64,000 bases of DNA, from assembly GCF_016863395.1 (NCBI RefSeq), contig NZ_BOOU01000059.1, positions 1 through 64,000 of the forward strand, given 5' to 3'. The stretch's first letter is position 1. The number at the start of each line of letters is the position of its first letter. This DNA is from Sphaerisporangium rufum (GTDB lineage: Bacteria; Actinomycetota; Actinomycetes; Streptosporangiales; Streptosporangiaceae). Positions 17,806 to 26,968 of the stretch are shown here, in pieces. Made by a program: the position numbers and the translations under genes. The notes under the pieces were generated by a model. It did not search any database, was not told the origin of the DNA, and saw nothing but the letters and a program-made list of their open reading frames with translations.

Positions 17806-19182
17806 ATGCCCGACATCCCGGGCAGCGAGCAGGATCTCGGGTATGGACCTTCGCAGCGCGCCCGCCGCGCCCGGGCCCGGACCGGATGCCGCACCACGCC
17901 CGCCGGGCCGCGGGCTCCCGGACCGCGGGCTCTCGGACCGCGGGCTCTCGGACCGCGGGCTCCCGGACCGTCGCCGGCCGCGTCCGGCGTGACCGGCGGG
18001 ATCCGGCCCCTGGACGCCGGCCGATCGCTGGACCGGCTACGCCGGTGGGTGCGAGCGCTGCCGCCGGCCTGGCCGGACGCCGCGCTCGCCGCCCTGATGC
18101 TGGTCGCGCAGCTGTGGCCGCTGCTGAGCCGGGACAATCCCCGCGGCGGCCCCTGGCACTGGTGGGGCTTCGCGGTGGTGATCGCCGGCGCCGTCCCGCT
18201 GGTGTGGCGGCGGCGGGCGCCGGTGACCGTGCTGCTGATCGCCCTCGTCGCCGCCGCGTCCTACGACGCCGTCGAGGAGGTGGCCGCCCAGCCGGTCTGG
18301 TACATCGGGCTGGTGGCCCTCTACACCGTGGCCGCCCACTCCGCCCGATGGCCGCGGATGATCATGCTCGCCGTCACCGTGGTCGGCGGCCTGTCCATGG
18401 TCGGCTCATCGGAGACCGCCATGCGGGGCATCGTGCAGTTCGTCGCCGCCTACGCCGTCGGCCGGGCGGCCGCCTCCTCCCGGGCGCACGCCGCGGCCCT
18501 GGAGAAACGGGCCGCCCAGCTGGCCCGCGAACGCCAGGTCGAGGCCGAGCGGGCCGCCGAGCGCGAGCGGGCCAGGATCGCCCGCGACATGCACGACATC
18601 CTCGCCCACGCGGTCAGCCTCATGGTGGTCCAGGCCGAGGCCGGGCCGGTGGTGGTGGCCCGCGACCCGGCGCGGGCGGCGGCCGCGTTCGACGCGATCG
18701 CGGCGGCCGGCCGCGACGCGATGACGCAGCTCCGCCGGCTGCTGGACGTACTCAAGGAGGAGGACGGACCCCGCTCGCCCCAGCCGACGATCGCGGCGCT
18801 CGCCACCCTGGCCGACCAGGTGCGGGCCACCGGGCTGACCGTGACGTACTCCAGTTCGGGCGAGCCCGGGCGGCTGTCCCCGGACACCGAGATCGCCGCC
18901 TACCGGATCACCCAGGAGGCCCTCACCAACGTGGTCAAGCACGCGCACGCCACCCGGGCCGACGTCGGGCTGGCCTGGCAGAACGACAGCATCATGATCG
19001 ACATCACCGACGACGGCCGGGGCCCGGCGCCGGCCGGCGGCACCGGCGGCAACGGCCTGATCGGCATCCGGGAGCGGGCCGCCGCCTGCGGCGGCACCGC
19101 GATGGCCGGTCCGCGCACCGACGGGCCGGGCTTCCGGGTGCGCGCCCGGCTGCCGCGGCCCGGCCGGGCGGTGCCGGCATGA
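17806..19182 (+). CDS. two-component sensor histidine kinase (NarX/DesK type)
   Basis: Up to 458 residues. Several membrane segments (about 75-215) are followed by HisKA_3 with the His in RARIARDMHDILAHAVS, and HATPase motifs ITQEALTNVVKHAHA and DDGRGPAPAGG. The start is uncertain: ATG 17806 has no Shine-Dalgarno but TATCCT lies 11 bases upstream, and GTG 17989 would skip a repeat-encoded GPRAL/GPRAP tract. Its stop overlaps the regulator start (ATGA). Confidence 0.85.
   Translation: MPDIPGSEQDLGYGPSQRARRARARTGCRTTPAGPRAPGPRALGPRALGPRAPGPSPAASGVTGGIRPLDAGRSLDRLRRWVRALPPAWPDAALAALMLVAQLWPLLSRDNPRGGPWHWWGFAVVIAGAVPLVWRRRAPVTVLLIALVAAASYDAVEEVAAQPVWYIGLVALYTVAAHSARWPRMIMLAVTVVGGLSMVGSSETAMRGIVQFVAAYAVGRAAASSRAHAAALEKRAAQLARERQVEAERAAERERARIARDMHDILAHAVSLMVVQAEAGPVVVARDPARAAAAFDAIAAAGRDAMTQLRRLLDVLKEEDGPRSPQPTIAALATLADQVRATGLTVTYSSSGEPGRLSPDTEIAAYRITQEALTNVVKHAHATRADVGLAWQNDSIMIDITDDGRGPAPAGGTGGNGLIGIRERAAACGGTAMAGPRTDGPGFRVRARLPRPGRAVPA
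17912..17970. repeat. 15-bp tandem repeat, four copies
   Basis: Four head-to-tail copies of GGGCTCTCGGACCGC (outer copies have CCC instead of CTC) lie at the start of the kinase frame and encode a Gly-Pro-Arg-Ala-rich tract. The unit is a multiple of three, so copy-number change would keep the frame. Confidence 0.85.
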
Positions 19183-19862
19183 CGGCCGGCATGACGGCCG
19201 GCATGACGGTACGCGTCGTGGTGGCCGACGACCAGGAGCTGGTGCGGGCCGGCTTCGGCATGATCCTGGACGCCCAGCCGGACATCGAGGTGGTCGCCGA
19301 GGCGGGGGACGGCGCGCAGGCGGTCGCCGCCGTCCGCGCGCACCGCCCCGACGTGCTTCTGCTGGACATCCGCATGCCGGTCATGGACGGCATCGAGGCG
19401 GCCCGCGTGGTGTGCGCCGGCAGCGACTGCCGGGTGCTCATGCTGACCACGTTCGACCTGGACGACTACGTCTTCGACGCGCTGCGCGCCGGGGCGAGCG
19501 GGTTCCTGCTCAAGGACGTGCGCCGTGACGACCTCGTGCACGCGGTACGCGTGGTGGCGGCCGGCGAGTCCCTGCTCGCGCCCTCGGTCACCACCCGGCT
19601 GATCGCCCGGTTCGCCGCGTCGGCGCCGGTCGCGCCGCCGGCCGAGCGCCTCGCCATGCTGACCCCGCGCGAGCGGGAGACGCTGCGGATGGTCGCCCGC
19701 GGGCTGTCCAACGCCGAGATCGCCCGGGCCATGGTGGTCAGCGAGCACACGGTGAAGACGCATGTCAGCAACGTGCTGGCCAAGCTGGGGCTGCGCGACC
19801 GGGTACAGGCGGTGATCGCCGCCTACGAGACCGGCCTGACGGTCCCCGGCGATCCGCGCTGA
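19179..19862 (+). CDS. NarL/LuxR-type response regulator
   Basis: A 219-227 residue response regulator: VVADDQELVRAG acidic pocket, LLLDIRMPVMDG with the phosphorylated Asp (D55 from the third start), FLLKDVR lysine, and a LuxR domain with LTPRERETLRMVARGLSN and SEHTVKTHVSN. A duplicated 12-bp unit (ATGACGGCCGGC) gives three in-frame ATGs at 19179, 19191 and 19203; the first overlaps the kinase stop (ATGA). The third fits the conserved receiver start best. Confidence 0.94.
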   Translation: MTAGMTAGMTVRVVVADDQELVRAGFGMILDAQPDIEVVAEAGDGAQAVAAVRAHRPDVLLLDIRMPVMDGIEAARVVCAGSDCRVLMLTTFDLDDYVFDALRAGASGFLLKDVRRDDLVHAVRVVAAGESLLAPSVTTRLIARFAASAPVAPPAERLAMLTPRERETLRMVARGLSNAEIARAMVVSEHTVKTHVSNVLAKLGLRDRVQAVIAAYETGLTVPGDPR

Positions 19863-20054
19863 GCCCGCCCCGGCCTCCCCGGCCCGTCCGGCCCGCCTGG
19901 CCCGCCCCGGCCCGTCCCGCTCGCCACGGCCGGCCGACCGGCGGCGCACCGGTCGCCCGTCCCCCGGCGGTCCGGCGCGCCGCGGTTCGAGCGGTTCTCG
20001 AGCCGTCCTGGTGAAGCTTGGGGAACACACCGACCCCACCGATGGCAGGTAATC

Positions 20055-20492
20055 ATGATCGAGAAGTTACGGCCGGCGGCGTTGCTGGTCGCCCGGGTCG
20101 CCGTGGGCCTGATCTTCATCGCGCACGGCTGGCAGAAGCTGTTCACCCTGGGCACCGAGCGGATCACCGGGATGTTCGAGACGGCCGGCGTGCCGTTCGC
20201 CGCGCTGACCGCACCGGGCATCTCGGTGCTGGAGATGGTCGCCGGGACGGCCCTGGTGCTCGGGCTGCTGCTCCCGGTGGCCGGCACGCTGCTGGCGCTG
20301 GACATGATCGGGGCGATCATCTGGGTGCACGGCCCGAACGGCCTGTGGCTGGAGAACGGCGGCTACGAGTTCGTGCTCTCGTTGTGCGCCGCGTCCCTCG
20401 CCATCGCCTACTCCGGCGGCGGGCTGCTCGCCGCCGACGGCCTGTGGCGGAACCGCGACCGGCGGGTCACCAGCGGGGCGGACCCGTACTGA
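20055..20492 (+). CDS. DoxX family membrane protein
   Basis: A 145-residue protein with four predicted membrane helices and the DoxX N-terminal pattern (VARVAVGLIFIAHGWQKL). Related proteins are linked to oxidoreductase or thiol stress complexes, but the function here is not established. Codon 5 is TTA. GGCAGGT lies just upstream of the ATG. Monocistronic; the 19863-20054 gap is C/G-rich with no clear site. Confidence 0.85.
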   Translation: MIEKLRPAALLVARVAVGLIFIAHGWQKLFTLGTERITGMFETAGVPFAALTAPGISVLEMVAGTALVLGLLLPVAGTLLALDMIGAIIWVHGPNGLWLENGGYEFVLSLCAASLAIAYSGGGLLAADGLWRNRDRRVTSGADPY

Positions 20493-20591
20493 TCATGTGC
20501 CGCGTCCCGGCGGTCCGATGGTGGACCACCGGGACGCCGGCCGGCACGCCCCCGGCACCGTGCGGGGCCGGGGGCGCGTCCCGGGCGGAGG

Positions 20592-22904
20592 TCAGCTTCC
20601 GGTGCAGGCCGGCACCGGCCGGCCGGGGGTGCCGGTGGTCGAGCCGAGGAACCCGAAGGTGGTACTGGCACCGGCCGCCAGCGAGCCGTTGTGCGCGACG
20701 TTGCGGGCGGTGATCGCGCCCTGGCCGGTGACGGTCGCGTTCCAGGCCTGGCTGATCGTCTCGCCGCCGGTGAAGGACCAGGAGACGGTCCAGTTACCGA
20801 TCGCCGAGGCGCCCGCGGTGACCCGGACCTCGGCCTGGAACCCGCCGGGCCACTGGTTGACCACGGTGTAGGTCGCGGTGCACCGGGCGGCGCCGGTGGG
20901 GGTCGGAGTCGGCGTGGGGGTCGGCGTGGGCGTCGGCGTCGGTGTCGGTGTCGGAGTCGGGGTGGGGGTGGGGGTCGGAGTCGGCGTGGGCGTGGGGGTG
21001 GGGCTCGGGGACGGGGTGGCGATGGGACCGCCCCAGCCGGCGGTGGAGTCCAGCCAGGCGGCCCGGCGCAGCATCCAGTCCCGCATGTACTGCACCTGGC
21101 CCTGCCAGGTGGGCGCGGTCGGGGTGACGAAGAAACCGATCTGCCGGGTGGCCAGGTTCGGCCAGCGCTGGAAGTTGCGCTGCGCGCCGGCCGCCAGCGG
21201 CCGGGTCAGCGCGTCGATCCGGTTCTGCAGCGCGGTGTCGGACAGCGGGCCGCGGCGCAGGGCCTGCCAGCGCGTCCGCACCTCGTTGACGAAGGCGGGG
21301 TCGCGCAGCAGCTGGTTGAACCAGTCGTTGGCCACCGGCTGGCGGGTCTGCTGGTACTGCCAGCCCGAGGTCTGGTCGTTCTGGAAGAACCCGCCGACGC
21401 CGAACGAGAGGTTGTAGTCCCACACCGGCCCGGCGAAGATCTTGGTATCCCGGTCCTTGTAGAAGTAGGCGCTGCGGATGTAGGAGTCCATCTCCCGGCT
21501 CAGCTCGTTGACGATCAGCATGTCGACGAAGGAACCGGTGTCGATGTAGGCCCGGTAGCCGGTGGCCGGGTCGGCGAAGTTCGGGGCCCGCAACACGTCG
21601 TGGAAGGCCTGGACGTGCCCGCGCAGCCAGTCGCGCTGCTGGGGCGCCAGCGGCGAGGGGTCGGCCACCTCCAGGTAGTTCCAGCAGGTGGCGGCCGGCC
21701 CGGTGCAGGGCAGCGTCGGCTCCTCGGCGGCCATCCACTCGAACTTCCAGATGTACCCGCCGGTGATCTTCGGCAGGGTGAGGTCGTCCTCGTCGAGTTG
21801 CTTGAGGTTCAGCCGGTTCTTGGAGTTCTTGATCGTCTCGACGATCATGTAGACGCCCATGTAGTCGCTCGCGCCAACCGGCCCGGCGTCGGTGTTGAGG
21901 TACACCTCGGCGAAGGCGTAGCGCGGGGCCTTCAGCCCCATCTCCCGGGCGAGGTCGTAGACGAAGGCCTCCCGGATCAGCGCCTTGTCGGTGAACGGCC
22001 CGCGCAGCACCCAGTCGGAGTCGGCGGGCATGCCGAGCACCGGCAGGTCGGCGTCGTCGTCCGCGTTGTCGCGGAACTCCAGGCGGTAGGGGGTCTTTTC
22101 GAAGGTGGCCGACGACTGGCCGCGGAGTTTGAACCCGGCACGGGTGGCGACCGCCGGGGCCGCGGCCGGCGACGTCGTCCCGCCGGCACCCGGCTGGAAG
22201 ATCATGATGGCGGCGTCGAGGTACTCCCGGCCGGGCTTGCCGGCCCCGTAGGAGTCGATCACCATCAGCGGCAGGTCGTGCGCCGCGTCGGTGTCGCGGG
22301 CGACGTACATGGCGGTGCCGGGCGCGCCGGAGGGCGCGTCGCCGGCGAACGCCTGGGCGCGCAGCTGGGTGGTGCGGGTGAACTGCAGCGGCGTGTCCTG
22401 GTAGAGGGCCGACTGGGCGGTGGGCGGCCGGCCGTCGGTGGTGTACCGGATCCGCGCCCCGCTGACCGCGGTGCTCAGCGATACCGTCACCTGGCCCTGG
22501 AAGGTGCCGCTCGGCACCGAGAAGACGATGTCACCGGTCAGATCTGCCGCCGCGGCGGCGGCGTCACCGGCCGAAGCGGCCGAAGCGGCCGAAGCGGCCG
22601 CCGTCGTCGAGGTGGTGTCCGCCGCGGCGGCGGTCGACCCGGCGGGCCGGACGTGGCGTCCGGGCACCGCGCCGGCCGACGCCGGGGCCGGCGCGGCGAG
22701 CACGGCGGCGAGCACGGCGAGCACGGTCAGCACGGTCGGCACGGTGAGCAGCAGGCGGGGCCGCACGGCGGGCGGCGGGGTGGGCCGGACCGCGAGCGGC
22801 AGGGTGGGGCGCACGGCGGGTGGCGCGGCATGCGGCGCGGCGGCGACCGGGCCCCGGGGGCTGCGGCGGCTCGTCGCGCCGGCACCGCGATGGGTCAGAC
22901 GCAC
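20592..22904 (-). CDS. secreted CotH kinase-family protein with CBM2
   Basis: A 770-residue exported protein: a 50-residue Arg/Pro-rich leader and hydrophobic segment with cleavage near ASA (about 76), a chitobiase-like beta domain (about 105-180), a CotH domain (about 215-560) with MDSYIRSAYFYK and GPVWDYNLSFG, a Pro-Thr linker, and a C-terminal CBM2 (about 675-770). CotH proteins are atypical secreted protein kinases; the CBM2 predicts cellulose or chitin binding. GTG 22904 has AGGAGG upstream and overlaps the VTC stop by 10 bases. Confidence 0.9.
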   Translation of the reverse strand: MRLTHRGAGATSRRSPRGPVAAAPHAAPPAVRPTLPLAVRPTPPPAVRPRLLLTVPTVLTVLAVLAAVLAAPAPASAGAVPGRHVRPAGSTAAAADTTSTTAAASAASAASAGDAAAAAADLTGDIVFSVPSGTFQGQVTVSLSTAVSGARIRYTTDGRPPTAQSALYQDTPLQFTRTTQLRAQAFAGDAPSGAPGTAMYVARDTDAAHDLPLMVIDSYGAGKPGREYLDAAIMIFQPGAGGTTSPAAAPAVATRAGFKLRGQSSATFEKTPYRLEFRDNADDDADLPVLGMPADSDWVLRGPFTDKALIREAFVYDLAREMGLKAPRYAFAEVYLNTDAGPVGASDYMGVYMIVETIKNSKNRLNLKQLDEDDLTLPKITGGYIWKFEWMAAEEPTLPCTGPAATCWNYLEVADPSPLAPQQRDWLRGHVQAFHDVLRAPNFADPATGYRAYIDTGSFVDMLIVNELSREMDSYIRSAYFYKDRDTKIFAGPVWDYNLSFGVGGFFQNDQTSGWQYQQTRQPVANDWFNQLLRDPAFVNEVRTRWQALRRGPLSDTALQNRIDALTRPLAAGAQRNFQRWPNLATRQIGFFVTPTAPTWQGQVQYMRDWMLRRAAWLDSTAGWGGPIATPSPSPTPTPTPTPTPTPTPTPTPTPTPTPTPTPTPTPTPTGAARCTATYTVVNQWPGGFQAEVRVTAGASAIGNWTVSWSFTGGETISQAWNATVTGQGAITARNVAHNGSLAAGASTTFGFLGSTTGTPGRPVPACTGS
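20896..21016. repeat. Pro-Thr linker microsatellite
   Basis: About 120 bp of imperfect 6-bp repeats (GGCGTG/GGGGTC/GGTGTC on the + strand) encode an uninterrupted Pro-Thr linker between the CotH and CBM2 domains. Such linkers are flexible and often glycosylated; the tract is prone to length change in frame. Confidence 0.9.
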
Positions 22905-23728
22905 GATGCCTCCTGTTCGGGTCGGTGGAGAACGGCGGGCGCGGGCCCGGCGGGCCCGGCGGGGCGGTCACGGAAGTGGCGCCGCAGCGTCCGCCGCCAC
23001 GGCACGTCGGGCAGGTCCAGGCGCAGCGCGGCGAGCCCGGTGGCGTACTTGGAGATGCGGGCGGGCCGGACGCCGTCCCGCCACAGCATGCGGTCGGCCA
23101 TCGTGGCGGCCGAGGCGGTCTTGGTCTCGACCACGGCCAGGCCGGGCAGGCTCAGCGTGGCGTCACCGGCCCGCCAGGTGATGCCGGTGTCGATGGTGAC
23201 CCGGCCGGCGGCCGGGCGGAGCAGCAGGGTGGCCCGGTGGTACTCGGTGACCAGGATCGGGTCGAGGGATCGCCCGGCGGGCGGCACCAGCGACTCGCGG
23301 GCCAGGACGTCCTCGACGAAGTCGCGGCCCGGGTGCACCGAGTCGCAGTGGTCGGGGTGGTAGTCCAGCCGGTGCTTGGTGACGCTCCCCCGCGCTCCGC
23401 TGATCTTCACCTCCAGCCAGCAGCGGGCGGAGTCGAGGTAGGTGCGGGTGCGCACCTTGAAGCGCCGGCGCCGCCGGTGCACCGCGGCGTGATAGCTGTC
23501 CAGCAGCGGGGTGTCGAAGTACACCGACCGGTACCGGAAGGCGCGGGCGCCGTCGATGTCCAGGGCCCGGGCGTGCGGGACGAGCCGCTCCAGCAGGCCG
23601 GGCAGCGCGGCGACCGGGACGACGTACTTGCGGTCCACCCGGGTCTGCAGCGCGGCCCGCGCGACCAGCTCGGCCGGTCCGACCGGGTCCAGCCGGGCCA
23701 GGGCCGGCCAGGTGGGCGTCGCGGTCAT
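22895..23728 (-). CDS. VTC-domain (polyphosphate polymerase-like) protein
   Basis: A 277-residue soluble VTC/CYTH-like tunnel-fold protein. Basic strands FRYRSVYFDTP, RRRRRFKVRTRTY and CWLEVKI, and a late VVETKTASA, match the polyphosphate polymerase core (Lys/Arg lined, Glu for metal). In eukaryotes this domain makes polyphosphate from ATP; in bacteria it is often found beside CotH and DUF4956 genes. Start overlaps the DUF4956 stop (ATGA), end overlaps the CotH start. Confidence 0.88.
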   Translation of the reverse strand: MTATPTWPALARLDPVGPAELVARAALQTRVDRKYVVPVAALPGLLERLVPHARALDIDGARAFRYRSVYFDTPLLDSYHAAVHRRRRRFKVRTRTYLDSARCWLEVKISGARGSVTKHRLDYHPDHCDSVHPGRDFVEDVLARESLVPPAGRSLDPILVTEYHRATLLLRPAAGRVTIDTGITWRAGDATLSLPGLAVVETKTASAATMADRMLWRDGVRPARISKYATGLAALRLDLPDVPWRRTLRRHFRDRPAGPAGPAPAVLHRPEQEASCV

Positions 23729-24327
23729 CGGCGTGCCGCCGAGGGGACGGGCCGGCCGGGCTCGGCGGCCCGGTCGCGCCGGGTGAGCGCGTACCGGACG
23801 TCGACCACGGTGGTCTCGTTGGCCAGGTCCAGCCGCTGGACGGTGACGGCGTGCACCCGGGCGTCGAGCAGCCGTTCCAGGTGCGCCACCAGCGCGACCT
23901 GGTCGGTGAACGCCGAGTCCAGCACCATGATCTGGTGGCGGTAGTCGCGGAACAGCCGGCGATGGTCGCCGAGGTACATCACCAGCAGGATGAACATCAT
24001 CAGGCCCGCGCCGAGCCAGGTCGAGGTGGTGCCCATCGCGCCGAGGATGCCCAGGGCCAGCGCGGAGAAGTAGTAGGCGACCTCGTGCTGGTCGAGTTCG
24101 GTGGAGCGCAGCCGGATGATCGACAGCACGCCGAACAGCGCCAGGCCGAGGCCGAGCCCGCCGCCGCCGGCGCCGGAGTTCAGCGCGCCGGCCACCGCCA
24201 GCACGCCGACGTTGACCCCGAGGTAGGCGACGACCAGGTCGCGGCGGCGGTGCCGCGGGAAGTACAGCCCGAACACCAGCAGCGTCACCGCGCAGATGTC
24301 GAGGGCGAACAGCACGAGTTGTGACAT
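23725..24327 (-). CDS. DUF4956 membrane protein
   Basis: A 200-residue protein with about four membrane helices in the first 120 residues, including a Gly/Leu-rich GGGGLGLGLALFGVLSIIRL stretch typical of DUF4956, then a cytoplasmic ferredoxin-like tail. GGAGG precedes the start; GTG 24330 is an equally spaced alternative. First gene of the DUF4956-VTC-CotH operon. Role unknown; possibly a membrane partner of the VTC enzyme. Confidence 0.85.
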   Translation of the reverse strand: MSQLVLFALDICAVTLLVFGLYFPRHRRRDLVVAYLGVNVGVLAVAGALNSGAGGGGLGLGLALFGVLSIIRLRSTELDQHEVAYYFSALALGILGAMGTTSTWLGAGLMMFILLVMYLGDHRRLFRDYRHQIMVLDSAFTDQVALVAHLERLLDARVHAVTVQRLDLANETTVVDVRYALTRRDRAAEPGRPVPSAARR

Positions 24328-24631
24328 CACCGTCGTTCCTCCTGAGCCGTTGCCGGACGACGGCGGAGCACCACCCGCTCGCCGGCATGGGGGTACGCAT
24401 GAGTGTCGCGAAAATTTCATGCCATCCACAAAACTTTCGGGAGGGCGTGGGGAACGCTAGGTGTCCGGCGGATGGCTCGTCAATGAACACGTCCATTACG
24501 TCCGGGCGTATCCGCCCCCGCCGGGCGTCCCCCGGCCAGGCGGCGTCGCATGTCATCGGATGCCGGGTCCGCCCCGCGGGGTTTTCGGTCCTACCGCGAA
24601 AAGTCCCGGGGATCTGAAACTTTCCGGTGGA
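24328..24631. other. intergenic region upstream of DUF4956-VTC-CotH
   Basis: About 300 bp without a gene. It contains the least GC-rich DNA in this part of the window (near 24410-24440, GCGAAAATTTCATG), the likely promoter zone of the leftward operon. GAAAAGTCCCGGG and GAAACTTTCCGG near 24597-24625 look like related sequences of unknown meaning. Confidence 0.4.
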
Positions 24632-26968
24632 TCACGGCCGGCTGAGGTATCCCGACGCCGGACCCGGGACAACCGTCTCCACCGGGCCGGGCGGCTCCGG
24701 CGGCCGGGAGCGCGGGCGCGGCGCCTCCGGATCGTGCCGGCGGGCCGCCTCGTCCTGGCCGGCGTGCCGCCGGGCGCGCGCCAGGCTGAGACGCATGGAC
24801 GCGATCGCGTTCCGGTCACCGGCCCGGCGGGCCGCGGTCAGGCCCGCCTCGGCGGCGGCCAGCCAGTCGCCGCCGAACGGCCGGACGCGGAAGTAGCCGC
24901 CCATGGTGTCCGCGATGCGCCACGCCGCCTCGTACGGGCCGTGGTCGGCGCATTCGTGCACCGTCGCCAGCAGATTGGCGCGTTCCCGTTCGAACCAGAG
25001 CAGCGCGTCCGACACCGTCGGCACCGCCGGCCGGCCGTCCCGCGGGCCGCCCGCCGCCGGTCGCGGCCGGCCGGTCCCGGTGCGCAGCGCGGACGCCGCG
25101 GCGCCGCTGGTGTCGAGATACCACGACAGCAGCCGGTCCCGGGCGGCGGCCGCCCGGTCCGGCGCCTCCTGCTCGCGCAGCCGCTGCAACGCGAACAGCC
25201 GCAGCAGGTCGTGCAGGCGGTAACGCCCGTCGGTGTGCTGCTCGATCATGTTGGCGGCCTGTAATCGGGACAGCAACGCCCGCGTCCGCGGTTCCGGCAG
25301 GTCGGCGAGCACCGCGGCGTGGCGGACGGTGAAATCCGGGCCGACCAGCAGGCCGAGAGTGCGGTACAGCTCCCGGGACGCCTCGTCCAGCACCCGGTAC
25401 GACATGTCGAACGCGCGCTGGATCGCCAGGCCCTCGTCGTCGGTGGCGAGCGCGGTGAGCCGGTCGCTGGAGGCCAGGTCCTCGACGGCGCCCGCCAGGC
25501 CGCGCCCGGCGGTGGCCGAGACGTTGGCGGCCACGATCCGCAGGGCCAGCGGCAGCCCGGCGCACAGCTCGACCAGCGCCCGGGTGGCCCGCGGCTCCCG
25601 TTCCACCGGCCGGTCGCCGAGGACCGCCCGCAGCAGGGCGACGCTGTGCGCGGCGGTCAGCGGGCGCACCGAGAGCATGGCGGCGCCGTCCTGGGCGACC
25701 AGCCCGGTGAGCCGCGTCCGGCTGGTCACCAGGACCAGGCAGGACGCACTGCCGGGCAGCAACGGGCGCACCTGGTCGGCGGTGGCGGCGTTGTCCAGCA
25801 GCAGGAGCAGCCGCCGGCCGGCGGTCACCGAGCGGAACAGCGCCGACAGCTCGCCCGGCTCGGCCGGCAGCCGGTGCGGCGGCACGTTCAGCGACCGCAG
25901 CAGGGTGGCCAGCGCGTCCGCCGGGGGCAGCGGCGGCCGTTCCTCGTCGTAGCCGCGCAGGTCCAGGTAGAGCTGGCCGTCGGGGTGGCCGGCGGCCAGC
26001 CGGTGGGCGCAGTGCAGGGCGAGCGCCGTCTTCCCCACCCCCGGCAGGCCCTGCATGACCACCACCCGGGCCGCGGCGTCCCCGCCGACGAGGCGGTCGA
26101 GGGCGCGCAGCTCGTCGTCGCGGCCGGCGAAGCAGCGGGGGCCGGCGGGCAGCTGCGCCGGTCGCGGCGGGGCCGCCGGGCCGGCCAGGGCGGCCGCGGT
26201 GCGCGGCTCGCGCAAGGGGTCGGCGCGCAGGATCGTCAGGTAGGTCCGTTCGAGCTCGCCGCTCGGGCCGATGCCGAGTTGCTCGGCGAGGATCCGGCGG
26301 GTGCGCGCGTATCGGTCGAGTGCCTCGGCCCGCCGCTCGGAGCGCTCCAATGCGATCATCAGGTGCCGGACGGTGATCTCGTCCGTGGGGTGTTCTTCGG
26401 CCAGCAGTTCCAGCTCGGCGACCAGTTCATGGTGCCGGCCCAGCCGGAGTTCCAGCTCGTGGCAGCGCCGGAGCGCGGCCAGCCGGTCCCGCTCGGCGGC
26501 GACCGCCACGGCGGCCAGCCGCCGGCAGTCGAGCCCGGCGAACGGCCGGCCGCGCCACAACCGGAGCGCCGCGCGGATGGTGGCCGAGATCTCGGCGTCG
26601 CCGGCGCGGTCCCGGCTTTCGCCGAGTAATCGCTCGAACCGGTGCAGATCCACCAGGTCCCGGTCCAGGTCCAGCACGTAGCCGCCGGACCGGCGGCCCA
26701 GCGCGACGTCGGGGATGCCGGCCAGGCACCGTCGCAGCCGGCCGATGTACCCGTACAGCACGTTGTGCGCCGTCGGCGGCGGCGCGCCGTCCCACACCAG
26801 GTCGATGAGGTGACCGGTCGGGTGCACCACGCCGGGTTCCACCAGCAGCAGCGCCAGCACGGTCCGCTGCCGGGCGTGGCCGAGCTCGACGGGGCGGCCG
26901 CGATGCCGGACCTCCACCGGGCCGAAGACGTCGAATCGCGCCGGCGCCCCGGAAAGCGAGTCAGCGAT
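24632..26968 (-). CDS. AfsR/SARP-type regulator with NB-ARC ATPase domain
   Basis: About 778 residues: winged helix and bacterial transcriptional activation domain (1-260), then NB-ARC with P-loop LPGVGKTALAL, Walker B LLLLLDNA and GLPLALRI, then a helical tail. The conserved first strand (RFDVFGPVEV) lies upstream of GTG 26917, but no ATG, GTG or TTG is in frame there; ATC 26968, eight bases after GGAGGAGTGG, is the best start. Two TTA codons (26629-26627 and 25264-25262) suggest bldA control. It faces a second AfsR-like gene across a 523-bp gap. Confidence 0.88.
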   Translation of the reverse strand: MADSLSGAPARFDVFGPVEVRHRGRPVELGHARQRTVLALLLVEPGVVHPTGHLIDLVWDGAPPPTAHNVLYGYIGRLRRCLAGIPDVALGRRSGGYVLDLDRDLVDLHRFERLLGESRDRAGDAEISATIRAALRLWRGRPFAGLDCRRLAAVAVAAERDRLAALRRCHELELRLGRHHELVAELELLAEEHPTDEITVRHLMIALERSERRAEALDRYARTRRILAEQLGIGPSGELERTYLTILRADPLREPRTAAALAGPAAPPRPAQLPAGPRCFAGRDDELRALDRLVGGDAAARVVVMQGLPGVGKTALALHCAHRLAAGHPDGQLYLDLRGYDEERPPLPPADALATLLRSLNVPPHRLPAEPGELSALFRSVTAGRRLLLLLDNAATADQVRPLLPGSASCLVLVTSRTRLTGLVAQDGAAMLSVRPLTAAHSVALLRAVLGDRPVEREPRATRALVELCAGLPLALRIVAANVSATAGRGLAGAVEDLASSDRLTALATDDEGLAIQRAFDMSYRVLDEASRELYRTLGLLVGPDFTVRHAAVLADLPEPRTRALLSRLQAANMIEQHTDGRYRLHDLLRLFALQRLREQEAPDRAAAARDRLLSWYLDTSGAAASALRTGTGRPRPAAGGPRDGRPAVPTVSDALLWFERERANLLATVHECADHGPYEAAWRIADTMGGYFRVRPFGGDWLAAAEAGLTAARRAGDRNAIASMRLSLARARRHAGQDEAARRHDPEAPRPRSRPPEPPGPVETVVPGPASGYLSRP

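Noticed and set aside
20896-21016. Pro-Thr microsatellite as a CRISPR or phase-variation switch
   Set aside because: It is an in-frame interdomain linker with 6-bp units; no spacers and no frame change on expansion.
20691-23363. 890-codon rightward open frame opposite the CotH operon
   Set aside because: It is a GC-skew shadow: Gly/Val/Arg-rich, no domain, and fully antisense to three recognisable genes.
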